DNA of 64,000 bases from Flavobacteriaceae bacterium (GCA_018669795.1 JABHSQ010000015.1:1-64000), one strand, 5' to 3'. Counted from the stretch's first letter, positions 1-9,205 are shown. Translations and numbers: made by a program. Notes: a model not told the origin generated them from the letters alone.

Positions 1-1
1 G

Positions 2-250
2 ACTCCTAATGAGGATGGATATCACGATACGTGGAATATTATTGGTATTGCCAATGGTGACCCTACAGCAAAAATTTATATATTTGATCGCTATGGTAAA
101 CTCTTAAAGCAATTAAGTATCTTTTCTGAAGGTTGGGATGGTTCCTATAACGGAAAACCAATGCCTTCAAGTGATTACTGGTTTAGAGTAGAGTATACCG
201 AAAACGCCGCTAAAAAAATATTTAAAGGGCATTTTACCCTTAAAAGATAG
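2..250 (+). CDS. T9SS type B sorting domain protein, C-terminal end only (partial)
   Basis: Only the last 82 codons are in the window; the frame is already open at base 2 and stops at 248-250. The fragment reads PNEDGYHDTW near its start, then IFDRYGKLL, GWDGSYNGK and the terminal GHFTLKR. These are the marks of the CHU_C / type B C-terminal domain that directs large, often adhesive, extracellular proteins through the type IX secretion system of Bacteroidota. The function of the body of the protein cannot be known, because it lies to the left of the window. The family call is made from the motif pattern and is firm; everything else about this gene is open. Confidence 0.85.
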   Translation, partial: TPNEDGYHDTWNIIGIANGDPTAKIYIFDRYGKLLKQLSIFSEGWDGSYNGKPMPSSDYWFRVEYTENAAKKIFKGHFTLKR

Positions 251-383
251 AAAATAGAAACAATGAGCATAAAAAAAACTTATATATGCCCATCATATTA
301 TGTTTGCTTATAATCAAATAACGCTAAACCTTATGATTGTAATTGTCCAGCAGTAAATTAATAAAAAACACACTATTGAAACT

Positions 384-1172
384 TTAAAAGGCTTTTATAT
401 TTATAGATATCTTATTTAAACTTTCATTTAAAAGAAACTCCAGCGTACTAGTGTTTGTATTGGTGTAAAAACAGAGTGTAGTTTGTAGATCGGTATTAGC
501 AAATAAATTGTTCTGAATCAATACATTTTTTGTTTGCTTTGCTACTGCAATACCTGAATCAATTATTTTTACTTGCTTAGGCAGTATTTTTTTTAATTGA
601 GGAATTAAATAAGGATAATGACTACATCCCAAAACTAAGTAATCAATATCCTTTTTAAGCATGGGTTGCAGGTATTTATTTAATAGTATGTTTATTTCTG
701 AATCATCTATTTTACCCATTTCAATTAAGGAAACCAAACCCTCACCTATAATTTCTGTAACTTTTATATGCTCTTTGTATTCATCTAAAGATTCAGAAAA
801 GAGTATACTATTTAAAGTTCCTTTGGTTGCTAAAATTCCAATACTTTTTGAAGCTGATTTTAATGCTGCAGGTTTAATTGCTGGTTCGATTCCAATAAAC
901 GGTACATTAAATTTTTCACGTAATATTTCTATGGCATTTGTTGTTGCAGTATTACAAGCTACAACAATTAGTTTGCTTCCCATTTTTAATAATAATTCGG
1001 TGTTTTTAATACTTAATGAAATAATTTCATCAACAGTTTTATAACCGTAAGGTGCGTTGATACTATCTGCTAAATAGATGGTGCTTTCATTAGGAAGAAG
1101 ATGATGTATCTCTTTCCAGATGGAAGTACCTCCAACTCCAGAATCAAAAAGGCCAATAGGATTATTATTCAT
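384..1172 (-). CDS. murI: Glutamate racemase MurI
   Basis: Interconverts L- and D-glutamate in the cytoplasm to supply D-Glu for peptidoglycan. The 262-residue length is normal. The N-terminal motif FDSGVGG (residues 9-15) and the two catalytic cysteines of the cofactor-independent racemases are present: Cys73 in VACNTATTNA and Cys183 in LGCSHYPYL. It is the last gene of a minus-strand envelope block after two OmpH-like chaperones and bamA, but an intrinsic terminator stands between it and the upstream ompH-like gene, so some of its expression probably comes from its own start or from read-through. Nothing odd is seen in the sequence. Confidence 0.96.
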   Translation of the reverse strand: MNNNPIGLFDSGVGGTSIWKEIHHLLPNESTIYLADSINAPYGYKTVDEIISLSIKNTELLLKMGSKLIVVACNTATTNAIEILREKFNVPFIGIEPAIKPAALKSASKSIGILATKGTLNSILFSESLDEYKEHIKVTEIIGEGLVSLIEMGKIDDSEINILLNKYLQPMLKKDIDYLVLGCSHYPYLIPQLKKILPKQVKIIDSGIAVAKQTKNVLIQNNLFANTDLQTTLCFYTNTNTSTLEFLLNESLNKISINIKAF

Positions 1173-1185
1173 TATATAAAAATAA

Positions 1186-1215
1186 AAAACTGCTCACCAA
1201 AAGGAGAGCAGTTTT
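1186..1215 (-). terminator. Intrinsic terminator between the ompH-like gene and murI
   Basis: A 10-bp perfect stem (1186-1195 with 1206-1215, core CTGCTC/GAGCAG), with an inner CC/GG pairing around an AAAA loop. On the minus strand it is followed by a T-rich run (TTATTTTTATA). It lies 24 bases after the stop of the ompH-like gene and would end most transcripts of the bamA-ompH block before murI. Confidence 0.8.
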
Positions 1216-1239
1216 GAAAAATATTATTAAAACTAGAAA

Positions 1240-1740
1240 TTAAATTCCTAATTCTTTTTTAACATCAACTAGAAGATCTTTACCTTCAGCTAATAATAAA
1301 CTACTACTATCCAATACATACTCGTAACCTTGAGATCTTCCTACTTTTTGAATTGCAGTTCTAGCTTTTTCAAGAATTGGTGCAATTAAGTCTTCTTGTT
1401 TTTTCTGTAAATCTTCCAAAGCACCTTGTCTGTAAGCGTTAATATTAGCTTGCATTCCTTGCACTTCTTCTGCGCGTTTTGCATTTACTTCAGCAGTTTT
1501 ACTTTCTGCTTCAACTTCGTATTGTTTAAGTTTTGTTTCAAATTCCTTTGATAATGTTTTTATTTCTGTATCGTAAGTTCTTTGAAGTTTTTCCAATTGA
1601 CTTTGTGCAGCTTTCATTTCTGGCATAGCTTCTGCTAGAGATTGAGTGTCTATGTGTGCAATTTTAGATTGTGCATTAACAAAACTAGTAGCTCCGATAA
1701 AAAGCATGATTGCCACGAATAATGATTTCATTTTTTTCAT
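1240..1740 (-). CDS. OmpH/Skp-family periplasmic chaperone
   Basis: 166 residues. The N-terminus is a signal peptide (MKKMKSLFVAIMLF..., likely cleaved after about residue 23, VNAQ). The mature part starts with the family-typical KIAHIDTQSL strand and continues as a long charged helical region (about residues 40-125) that forms the Skp tentacles, then returns to a short strand segment, YEYVLDSSSLLL. Skp-type proteins form trimers that hold unfolded outer-membrane proteins in the periplasm. Its place directly downstream of a second OmpH-like gene and bamA fits a role in feeding substrates to the BAM machine. The gene symbol is left open because two paralogues lie side by side. Confidence 0.92.
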   Translation of the reverse strand: MKKMKSLFVAIMLFIGATSFVNAQSKIAHIDTQSLAEAMPEMKAAQSQLEKLQRTYDTEIKTLSKEFETKLKQYEVEAESKTAEVNAKRAEEVQGMQANINAYRQGALEDLQKKQEDLIAPILEKARTAIQKVGRSQGYEYVLDSSSLLLAEGKDLLVDVKKELGI

Positions 1741-1813
1741 TGTAATTGTATTAAAATTTAACTGTTATTTATTAATTATCTTTTGTATTTCTATTTTCAA
1801 TGCTTCCATCACC

Positions 1814-2650
1814 TTATTTATTATCATTTTCCTCTTTGTTATTTGTTGGTTCTAGATTATTTCTATTTGCTCTAACCTCTAAAATTGAATCTTTTTTACG
1901 TTGTCTTTCGTCTAATAATTCTTGTTTTCGAGCATCATATTCAGCTTTTTTTAATGCACGTATGGAATCACGAACTTTTTTTCGTTCTTCCATTTCTTTT
2001 TCACGATCATTTTTTTTCTCCTCTATTGCTAGTTCTCTTTCTGAAACTGCGTTGTCTTCTTCTAAAGAAAGCTCTTCTTTACGCTCTACTTCTTTTTTAT
2101 CTCTTTTTGAACTAACTTCTTCTCTTTTAGCACTGCGATTAATACTACGTAATACAATGTCACTAATATCGTGTCTATCTGCTGAAAAAAGCATCACAAT
2201 ATCTGCTGATTTGTCAAAAATAAAATCATATTTTTTGTTCTCAGCAATTTCCTGAACAATATTAAAAACTTGATCCTGAATAGGCTGGACTAATTGGCGT
2301 CTTTGAATATATAAATCACCATTAGGACCAAAACGATCCTGTTGGTATTTCAACATTTCATCTTCTAAAACTCTAATATCTTCTTCTCTTTCTTCAATTA
2401 ACTCAGTAGTTAGTAAAACTTTTTCAGTACTTAAATTAATTTTTAAAAGCTCAACTTTATCATTTTTCTTTTCTATATCTTTTTTCCATCGCTGAACTTT
2501 TCCATCTAATTGAGTAGATGCTTCTCTATATTCAGGAACGTTTTCAAGAATATATTCCATATCAATATATCCAATTCGAACTCCTCTTTGTGCGTTTGCT
2601 ATAAAAGAAAAAAATAAAATAACAATAAATAATAACTTTTTTGTTTTCAT
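1814..2650 (-). CDS. OmpH/Skp-family protein with a long charged tail
   Basis: 278 residues, about 100 more than a normal Skp protein. Residues 1-20 are a signal peptide ending in IANAQ. The OmpH core follows (GVRIGYIDMEYIL at about 21-36, a coiled-coil region, and YDFIFDKSADIV at about 140-152). From about residue 170 the protein is a very polar Lys/Glu/Arg-rich stretch predicted to be helical (for example KKVRDSIRALKKAEYDARK), with no recognisable domain. It lies between bamA and the shorter paralogue, so a periplasmic chaperone role in outer-membrane assembly is the natural inference. What the charged tail does is not evident from sequence; binding to peptidoglycan or to BamA would both be guesses. 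Confidence 0.88.
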   Translation of the reverse strand: MKTKKLLFIVILFFSFIANAQRGVRIGYIDMEYILENVPEYREASTQLDGKVQRWKKDIEKKNDKVELLKINLSTEKVLLTTELIEEREEDIRVLEDEMLKYQQDRFGPNGDLYIQRRQLVQPIQDQVFNIVQEIAENKKYDFIFDKSADIVMLFSADRHDISDIVLRSINRSAKREEVSSKRDKKEVERKEELSLEEDNAVSERELAIEEKKNDREKEMEERKKVRDSIRALKKAEYDARKQELLDERQRKKDSILEVRANRNNLEPTNNKEENDNK

Positions 2651-2688
2651 AGTTGTTAATTGTATGTTAAAAAAATATCATGTCATTT

Positions 2689-5295
2689 TTAAAATTGTTG
2701 TCCAATTATAAAGTGTGTTTCCCATCCATTAGGTTGTAAACCACCTAGTACAGGATCAAACCCGTAACCAAAATCAATTCCTAATAACCCAAATGCAGGC
2801 ATAAATATACGTAATCCTAAGCCAGCAGACCTCTTTAATTGAAACGGATTATAATTTCTAAAATTATCGTAAGAAGCGCCAGCTTCTAAAAAGGTTAGTG
2901 CATAAATAGATGCTAATTGTTTTAAAGTTATTGGATAACGTAGTTCTAAAGAAAATTTATTATAAATAGCATTTCCATCTATAGAAGATAAAGATTGATT
3001 AGGATAACCTCTTAATGCTATTACCTCACGACCATCTAAACTATATGAACCTAGACCATCACCTCCTAAAAAGAAACGCTCAAACGGAACAATTCCTCTG
3101 TCTGGATTGTATGCTCCTAAAAATCCAAACTCTGCACTTGGACGTAAAACCATTTTTCCGACTAATTTTGTGTACCAGGTTCCTTTAAATTTTAATTTAT
3201 AGTACTCCAGCCACTTAAATTTTTCTTGATCTATTTCAGAAATTCTTTCAGTAGCATCTACAAATCCAGGATCTGTAGGGCCAACCTCCTCTAACTCATT
3301 TCTTTCATTATTTAAGGATTCCCAATCTGTACTGCTAAATGCAGAATATGGTAACGTTACTTTCGCAGTAACACTAAACTCAGATCCAGACATAGGAAAA
3401 ATAGGATTAGTCGCAGTATTATTTCGACTTATTCCAATGGTATAAGCTAAATTATTTGATTCTCCATCTCCAAATGTAAACAAGCCTGTATTATAGTTTT
3501 TTAAGTTATAGTGTTGGTAGCTTAAGGAATGAGAAAGTGTAAAGTAATCATCCGGCCATTTTAATCTTTTAGCTAAACCTACAGCACCACCAGTAATTAA
3601 AAAACGACGAGATTTATCTACATCTCTAGTTCTATAATCATAAAAATATTGGATTGTATGAGAAAAAGAGGTACTTAATTGTATCGGTTTTTTACCTCCT
3701 AACCAAGGTTCAACTAATGATAAACTATAAGTTTGATAAAAAGTACTTCCTTGAGCTCTAATTGAAAGTTTTTGACCATCTCCCATAGGTAAAGGGTGAT
3801 ATGCATCTTTATTAAAAATATTTCGGATAGAAAAATTATTAAAAGATAAACCTAATGTTCCAACAAATCCACCACCACCATAACCACCTTGTAACTCTAT
3901 TTGACTAGATCCTTTTTCAACAACAGCATACTCCATATCTAAAGTGCCATTGTTTGGATCTACATTATTGAAATTAGGGGAAATCTGTTCAGCATCGAAA
4001 TAACCAAGCTGTCCTAATTCTCTAATAGTTCTAACAACATTTCGTTTGCTGTATTTTTGACCTGGTCTAGTTCTAATTTCTCTATAGATTACATGGTCGT
4101 TAGTCTTATCATTACCTACTACAGTAATATGATCAAAATAAGCTATTTTACCTTCATGGATTCTAATTTCAAAATCAATCGTGTTGTTTCTTATTGCAAC
4201 TTCAACCGGGTTTATTCTTGAGAAAAGATATCCGTTATTTTGATATAAATTTGTTATATCATTTGCCTCTGGATTAGCTGCATCTTCAATACGTTCTTGA
4301 AGTAATACTCCATTATAGACATTGCCTTCAGTAATACCTAAAACTCTTTTTAATTGTGAATTGGTATAAACACTATTTCCGATAAAATTAATGCTACCGA
4401 AATAATACTTTTTACCTTCTTCTACATTAATTCTTAGAACAATATTTTTATCATCTTTTTTAAATATTGAGTCATTGATTATTCTAGCATCTCTAAAACC
4501 ATTAGCTCTAAATTTTGTTAACATTAACTCTTTATCGATGTCATAGCCAGATTCAGTAAATTTTGATCTTTTCCAAATACGAAAGAATGATTTTTCTTTA
4601 GTATCTTTCATTGCAGCTTTTAATTTACTGCTTGACATCTCTTTATTTCCTTCTATCTCAATAGATGATATTTTAACTTTTTTGTTTTTGTTAACAGTAA
4701 CTGTAAGATGTCTAGAAAACTCAATTCCTAAAGAATCTGCATAGGGTACTGAAGTGATATCAACTTCTGTATAAAAATAACCATCTTCCCTATATTTCTT
4801 TTTAATATAGTTTTTAGTTGTAGTGATAAGGTTTTTAGTGATTTTTACTCCAGGTTTTAAATTATTATCCTTAATAATTTCTTTTTGTTTTGCTTTTTTA
4901 ACCCCAACAATTGTTACACTCTTAATTGTTGGAAGTTCAACAATATGCAGCTCTAAATCAACTTCATCTTCAACAATGTTAGTTACATAAAATGCAATAT
5001 CACTAAAAAGACCTTGTTCCCAAAGTTTTTTGGTTATTTCACTAAGTTTTTCACCTGGGATGTAAATACGATCTCCAACTTTTAATCCTGTAAAAGCAAT
5101 TACTGTTTTTTCATTAAAACTTTGTTCTCCAGAAACAGTTAATGATTTTATAGTGTATTTTTTATTTCCTTGCAGCGGTAATTGCTGTGCAGAAATAGTA
5201 AAAAGAGAAAGTATTGTAAATAGTAGGATACAATAAATCTTTTTATAGGTATGTAATAGTGGATTATTATTTAAGTTGCTCACTTGTCTTTCCAA
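2689..5295 (-). CDS. bamA: Outer membrane protein assembly factor BamA
   Basis: The 868-residue Omp85 protein that inserts beta-barrel proteins into the outer membrane. A hydrophobic signal segment lies at about residues 19-36 (CILLFTILSLFTISAQ), so the cytoplasmic n-region is unusually long. Five POTRA repeats follow (about 45-430; for example IKSLTVSGEQSFNEKTVIAFTG in the first, quoted only in part). The C-terminal 16-strand barrel ends in phenylalanine (HFIIGQQF), the signal recognised by BAM itself. The first 29 bases overlap the end of uppS, which suggests translational coupling. No other ATG, GTG or TTG is available near the N-terminus, which supports this start. The two downstream OmpH-like genes complete an envelope-assembly unit. 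Confidence 0.96.
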   Translation of the reverse strand: MERQVSNLNNNPLLHTYKKIYCILLFTILSLFTISAQQLPLQGNKKYTIKSLTVSGEQSFNEKTVIAFTGLKVGDRIYIPGEKLSEITKKLWEQGLFSDIAFYVTNIVEDEVDLELHIVELPTIKSVTIVGVKKAKQKEIIKDNNLKPGVKITKNLITTTKNYIKKKYREDGYFYTEVDITSVPYADSLGIEFSRHLTVTVNKNKKVKISSIEIEGNKEMSSSKLKAAMKDTKEKSFFRIWKRSKFTESGYDIDKELMLTKFRANGFRDARIINDSIFKKDDKNIVLRINVEEGKKYYFGSINFIGNSVYTNSQLKRVLGITEGNVYNGVLLQERIEDAANPEANDITNLYQNNGYLFSRINPVEVAIRNNTIDFEIRIHEGKIAYFDHITVVGNDKTNDHVIYREIRTRPGQKYSKRNVVRTIRELGQLGYFDAEQISPNFNNVDPNNGTLDMEYAVVEKGSSQIELQGGYGGGGFVGTLGLSFNNFSIRNIFNKDAYHPLPMGDGQKLSIRAQGSTFYQTYSLSLVEPWLGGKKPIQLSTSFSHTIQYFYDYRTRDVDKSRRFLITGGAVGLAKRLKWPDDYFTLSHSLSYQHYNLKNYNTGLFTFGDGESNNLAYTIGISRNNTATNPIFPMSGSEFSVTAKVTLPYSAFSSTDWESLNNERNELEEVGPTDPGFVDATERISEIDQEKFKWLEYYKLKFKGTWYTKLVGKMVLRPSAEFGFLGAYNPDRGIVPFERFFLGGDGLGSYSLDGREVIALRGYPNQSLSSIDGNAIYNKFSLELRYPITLKQLASIYALTFLEAGASYDNFRNYNPFQLKRSAGLGLRIFMPAFGLLGIDFGYGFDPVLGGLQPNGWETHFIIGQQF

Positions 5296-6007
5296 ATCTT
5301 CGTTCTCTGTTTTGATAATTTAATATTGCCTCAAAAAGGTCTTCTTTATTAAAATCTGGCCAAAGTGTCTCTGTAAAATACAGCTCAGCATACGCAATTT
5401 GCCAAAGTAAAAAATTACTAATACGCTGTTCACCACTGGTACGTATTAATAAATCTACATCTGGTAAATTACAGGTGTAAAGATGATTATTAATTACCGA
5501 TTCGTCAATATTTTCGGGCGAAATTAGGTTATTTTTAACTTTAAGACTAATCTCTTTAATAGTTTTTATTAATTCTTCTCTAGAGCTATAACTTAATGCA
5601 AGAGTTAAGGTAAGTCTTGAATTGTTTTTTGTTTTTTCTACAACGTCTTTAAGCTCGGCAGAAGCCTTAGTTGGTAAAGAATCGATATTTCCAATAGTAA
5701 CAAGTTTAATATTATTTTTTTGTAGCGTTTTAAGTTCCTTTTTTAAGGATGATATTAAAAGCTTCATCAGTAAATCAATCTCAAGTTTTGGTCGATTCCA
5801 ATTTTCGGTAGAAAAGGCATAAAGTGTTAAATATTTAACATTAATTTCTGCACAAACCTCCACAATTTCTCTAACAGTTTTTGCACCACCTTGATGCCCT
5901 AAGTTTCTGAGTAATCCTTTATTTTTAGCCCACCTGCCATTACCATCCATTATTATTGCTATATGGCTTGGTAGGTTGCTAAGGTTTAATTGTTTTAATA
6001 GACTCAT
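5267..6007 (-). CDS. uppS: Isoprenyl transferase (undecaprenyl diphosphate synthase)
   Basis: Condenses isopentenyl diphosphate onto farnesyl diphosphate in cis to make the C55 carrier lipid used for peptidoglycan and O-antigen. 246 residues, normal for the family. The substrate-binding motif MDGNGRWAK (residues 20-28, with the essential Asp21) and the conserved C-terminal RTSGEQRISNFLLWQ block are present, followed by YAELYFTETLWPDF. The start codon touches the stop of the upstream DUF6089 gene, and the 3' end overlaps bamA by 29 bases, so the three genes are probably one transcript. Confidence 0.96.
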   Translation of the reverse strand: MSLLKQLNLSNLPSHIAIIMDGNGRWAKNKGLLRNLGHQGGAKTVREIVEVCAEINVKYLTLYAFSTENWNRPKLEIDLLMKLLISSLKKELKTLQKNNIKLVTIGNIDSLPTKASAELKDVVEKTKNNSRLTLTLALSYSSREELIKTIKEISLKVKNNLISPENIDESVINNHLYTCNLPDVDLLIRTSGEQRISNFLLWQIAYAELYFTETLWPDFNKEDLFEAILNYQNRERRFGKTSEQLK

Positions 6008-6700
6008 TTAGAAATTACAATAACAAGGTTCTCTTCCAAATGTGTAAGATAAAGTTATTCCAGTAAACACATACCAATCGTTATTGTTTATATTACCAAA
6101 ACTTAAACTATCCTGATTTTCTCTTACTTTATTTGGGTTGCTACCGTCAAGGTTGTCTGTAAATGTATAACGAGCTCCAATTTCTGCTGCAATTACAAAT
6201 TTTGTTCCTAACGTTGCTTTGTATCCAATTATCATAGGTATTGCTATAGATCCTACTTTTCCATCTTCAATAATAACATCATCATTTCTTTTAACTAAAG
6301 AATTATATCTAAAGTATGTTAATCCAGTAAAAAGATAGGGAGTCTGCGCTGGTTTCCCACTGTACATGCTAAAATCCCAGAATGTATATTCTAAGCCAAC
6401 GGATAATTCCATAAGTCTGTTTTCAAATTTATAATCACGTTCTTTACGCCTAGCATCATTGGATTTACTGTCGTTACCTTCTATTTGACCAAATAAAATT
6501 GTTCCTCTAAATGAGTGTCTTGGACTTCTATTCCATTTAAAAAGACCACCAAAAACTGAGGTTTTAGGTGCTATGTATGTTGTTTTCCCAACATCTCCAA
6601 TATAATTTGCCATCCCCAAAAACCCTCCAACCTCATAAGTTTGAGACTGCATAAATAACGGAGTAAATAACACTAAAAATATAACTGTAACTAACTTCAT
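6008..6700 (-). CDS. DUF6089-family outer membrane beta-barrel protein
   Basis: About 230 residues. The ORF could start 13 codons further upstream at 6739, but a perfect TAnnTTTG promoter box (6716-6723) lies between the two ATGs. The start at 6698-6700 is therefore chosen; it gives a normal signal peptide (MKLVTVIFLVLFTPLFMQSQ). The mature protein has alternating polar and hydrophobic strands (GGFLGMANYIGDVG, FGGLFKWNRSPRHSFRG, LEYTFWDF) and ends ITLSYTFGREPCYCNF, consistent with an 8-strand barrel. The family is common in Flavobacteriia next to uppS and bamA; its exact role is unknown. Confidence 0.85.
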   Translation of the reverse strand: MKLVTVIFLVLFTPLFMQSQTYEVGGFLGMANYIGDVGKTTYIAPKTSVFGGLFKWNRSPRHSFRGTILFGQIEGNDSKSNDARRKERDYKFENRLMELSVGLEYTFWDFSMYSGKPAQTPYLFTGLTYFRYNSLVKRNDDVIIEDGKVGSIAIPMIIGYKATLGTKFVIAAEIGARYTFTDNLDGSNPNKVRENQDSLSFGNINNNDWYVFTGITLSYTFGREPCYCNF

Positions 6701-6715
6701 AAAACTAAAAGTCTG

Positions 6716-6749
6716 CAAATATAATAATAAACTTGGCATCTAAAAACAA
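6716..6749 (-). promoter_or_regulatory. Bacteroidota-type promoter of the DUF6089-uppS-bamA operon
   Basis: On the minus strand an exact TATATTTG (6716-6723) matches the -7 consensus TAnnTTTG, and a TTG (6747-6749) lies 23 bases upstream as a possible -33 element. Transcription should start near 6709, just upstream of the ATG at 6700 and downstream of the ATG at 6739, so it decides the start codon. Confidence 0.65.
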
Positions 6750-6798
6750 TCTTTTAAATAGTCTCAGTTGATTAACAAGAATTAAAACGATTTATTGT

Positions 6799-7683
6799 TT
6801 AATTTCTTTTGTCTTCACCCCATAATAATTTTTTTCGGAGAGTTTTTATAAAACTATCTTCTGAAAGTTGAACAAGCTTTATGTAAAATGGTGCCTTTTT
6901 AATGGTTATAATAGTGTTATTTTTTAAAGTAGCAATTCTAGAATCTAAAGAAACTAAATGTGATTTTCCACGACCCGAAACTTTTAATGTTATGGTGCAA
7001 TTATCAGGAACAACCAATGGTCTAGCGTTAAGATTATGAGGTGCGATTGGCGTAATGACCATACTGTTGGTGCTAGGATCAATTACGGGTCCTCCACAAC
7101 TTAAGGAATAACCGGTAGATCCTGTTGGAGTAGAAACAATAAGACCATCAGACCAATAAGAAGTTAAATGCATATTATTGACTAAAGTTTCTACTTTAAT
7201 CATAGAAGTTGTATTTTTTCTATTGACAGCTATTTCATTTAAGGCGAAATTTAATGATGAAATATTTTCGTTTTCTGGATTGGTGAAAATTGAAAGTAAA
7301 CTTCTTTTCGAAATAAAATAATTACCATTTAAAATTTGATATAGGCTATCTGTAATTTCTTCTTTTTGTATGGTTGCTAAAAAACCAAGTCTTCCAGTGT
7401 TAATTCCAATAATTGGAATTCCTAAATCCTTAACATAGGTAACCGATTTTAATAAAGTGCCGTCACCTCCTATGCTTAGAAAAAAATTATAACTAGCGTC
7501 TATTTCTTTAAAAGAAGAAATTTTAGAATAATTTTTCGAAATGTCTTTATTTTTATTAATGCTTTTTAAAAATGCTTCTTCTACAATAATTTCAATATTT
7601 TTGCTTTGAAGTGCATCTAATATATGCTGAATATAAATTTCAGAATCCTCATGATAAAACTGCCCGTAGATACCTATTTTCAT
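6799..7683 (-). CDS. nadK: NAD kinase
   Basis: Phosphorylates NAD to NADP with ATP or polyphosphate. 294 residues, typical of the bacterial enzyme. The catalytic GGDGTLL motif is at residues 72-78 (Asp74 the general base), followed by GINTGRLGFLA and the NE/D region NEIAVNRKNTTSMI. The conserved GSTGYSLSCGGPV and TPIAPHNLNARPLVV segments complete the family signature. It lies between the CBS protein gene and the DUF6089 gene on the same strand. Nothing unusual is visible. Confidence 0.96.
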   Translation of the reverse strand: MKIGIYGQFYHEDSEIYIQHILDALQSKNIEIIVEEAFLKSINKNKDISKNYSKISSFKEIDASYNFFLSIGGDGTLLKSVTYVKDLGIPIIGINTGRLGFLATIQKEEITDSLYQILNGNYFISKRSLLSIFTNPENENISSLNFALNEIAVNRKNTTSMIKVETLVNNMHLTSYWSDGLIVSTPTGSTGYSLSCGGPVIDPSTNSMVITPIAPHNLNARPLVVPDNCTITLKVSGRGKSHLVSLDSRIATLKNNTIITIKKAPFYIKLVQLSEDSFIKTLRKKLLWGEDKRN

Positions 7684-7751
7684 GTGTCTATACTTATTGT
7701 TTCAGTCATCTCCTGAAGTGTGAAAAATTTTAACATGCTCATTTCATCAGA

Positions 7752-8426
7752 TTATATGCTAAGGTATTTGTCTAAATAATTAGAACGGTCTTTTAAATCT
7801 TCTAAAAAACGATCCTCTTCATGGTTAGAAACTACAAGGTAATTGTATCGCCTAAAAGTTTGAACGATTGCATTCATTCCAATATAACCAATTTTAATAG
7901 TAGCTTGAACCATATCTCCATCCATTTTAGATATAAAAACACCTAATATTTTAGCGTTATTAGATTCTACAATTTGACATATTTCACTAAAAGAATAATC
8001 GCGTTGTTCTTTTTCAATTACAATAATACCACCAGCTTCATTTAAAAAAGGAGTGTTATTAAATAACGACATAATATCACTTAATTCATAATAGCCAACG
8101 TAGGCATTGTCTTTTCCTAATACAGGCATAATGTTGCTGTTGTGTAAAGCAAACGCTTCCAAAATATCCAACCAGTTGGTTTTTTCTCTTACAAAAAATG
8201 TTTCCAAAGCATATAAATAATCTTTCAATTGCTTTGTGCCTTCAAAGCAATGTGCGTCATTTTCAGAAATACAACCAATATAAATTCCATCATTCTTAAC
8301 TGGAACATGAGAATAAGTTAATTGGTTAAAAATATCTTGAACTTCTAATATGTTGGTATCTATATTAAAAGGAGCAATGTCGTTAATTATGTATTCTTGC
8401 GTATTCACAAATGTTATTTTTTGCAA
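7752..8426 (-). CDS. CBS-domain protein
   Basis: 224 residues with two CBS motifs in the N-terminal 130 residues (YSHVPVKNDGIYIGCISENDA and the HNSNIMPVLGKDNAYVGYYE region, given in part) and a C-terminal part of about 85 residues that looks like an ACT-type fold (GGIIVIEKEQRDYSFSEICQ). This arrangement is like AcuB-type proteins, which sense adenine nucleotides, but no enzyme domain is attached and no target is evident. It is the first gene of the minus-strand block and is divergent from pdxJ. The gene order CBS protein-nadK-DUF6089-uppS-bamA is often seen in Flavobacteriia. Confidence 0.85.
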   Translation of the reverse strand: MQKITFVNTQEYIINDIAPFNIDTNILEVQDIFNQLTYSHVPVKNDGIYIGCISENDAHCFEGTKQLKDYLYALETFFVREKTNWLDILEAFALHNSNIMPVLGKDNAYVGYYELSDIMSLFNNTPFLNEAGGIIVIEKEQRDYSFSEICQIVESNNAKILGVFISKMDGDMVQATIKIGYIGMNAIVQTFRRYNYLVVSNHEEDRFLEDLKDRSNYLDKYLSI

Positions 8427-8465
8427 ATTAGTTAAAAAATAGCTTTAAATACATAGTTCAAATTG

Positions 8466-8473
8466 TATTTTTG
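8466..8473 (+). promoter_or_regulatory. -7 promoter box for pdxJ
   Basis: An exact TATTTTTG match to TAnnTTTG, 18 bases upstream of the pdxJ ATG. No clear TTG lies at the expected -33 distance (CTTT at 8443-8446 is the nearest). Confidence 0.5.
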
Positions 8474-8491
8474 ACATTCTAAATTTAAATC

Positions 8492-9205
8492 ATGACAAAA
8501 CTAAGTGTCAATATTAATAAAATTGCAACTTTACGCAATGCAAGAGGAGCTAATACTCCAAGTGTTTTACAAGCCGGCATAGATGTTCAAAAATTTGGAG
8601 CTGAAGGGGTAACTATACATCCTCGACCAGATGAAAGACATATAAGATATCAAGATGCTTATGATATCAAACCTATTATTTCCACAGAGTTTAATATTGA
8701 AGGAAATCCTATTGATTCATTTTTAAAAATGGTGTTTGATATCAAACCAACTCAAGTGACATTAGTTCCTGATGCAATTGATGCAATTACTTCTAATTCA
8801 GGTTGGGATACTATTGCGCATAAAAGTTTTTTGTCTGAAATAATTTCTGAATGTAAAAAACAAGGTATTAGAACTTCCATATTTATAGATCCAAATATAG
8901 CTATGATTGAAGGTGCAGCTGAAACAGGAGCAGACCGTATAGAACTTTACACCGAAGAATTTGCCCTGCAATATAGTTTAGGAGATCAAAAAGCTATTGA
9001 ACCTTACACTCAATGTGCAATTAGAGCTGATGAATTAGGTTTGGGAATTAACGCTGGACATGATTTATCACTAGATAACATTCGTTTTTTTAAAGAAAAT
9101 ATTCCAAACTTATTAGAAGTATCTATTGGGCATGCACTGGTATGTGAATCTCTTTATTTAGGGATGGAAAATGTTATTAAAAGCTACTTGCAAAAATTGA
9201 GCTAA
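8492..9205 (+). CDS. pdxJ: Pyridoxine 5'-phosphate synthase PdxJ
   Basis: Forms pyridoxine 5'-phosphate from 1-deoxyxylulose 5-phosphate and 3-amino-2-oxopropyl phosphate in DXP-dependent vitamin B6 synthesis. 237 residues. Family motifs are the N-terminal SVNINKIATLRNARG, GVTIHPRPDERHI (about 37-49), the phosphate-binding GAADRIELYTEEFA-like segment (here GADRIELYTEEFA) and the C-terminal INAGHDLSLDN and EVSIGHALV. The stop codon overlaps the ATG of the next gene as TAATG, so the hydrolase is probably translationally coupled. It provides the cofactor used by IlvA and MetY elsewhere in the window. Confidence 0.97.
   Translation: MTKLSVNINKIATLRNARGANTPSVLQAGIDVQKFGAEGVTIHPRPDERHIRYQDAYDIKPIISTEFNIEGNPIDSFLKMVFDIKPTQVTLVPDAIDAITSNSGWDTIAHKSFLSEIISECKKQGIRTSIFIDPNIAMIEGAAETGADRIELYTEEFALQYSLGDQKAIEPYTQCAIRADELGLGINAGHDLSLDNIRFFKENIPNLLEVSIGHALVCESLYLGMENVIKSYLQKLS

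Noticed and set aside
661-1044. Open frame of 127 codons on the plus strand within murI
   Set aside because: It is a shadow of the murI coding sequence on the opposite strand; no family-like motif and murI is clearly real. The same holds for the other antisense frames over bamA, clpX, leuA, mutS and others.
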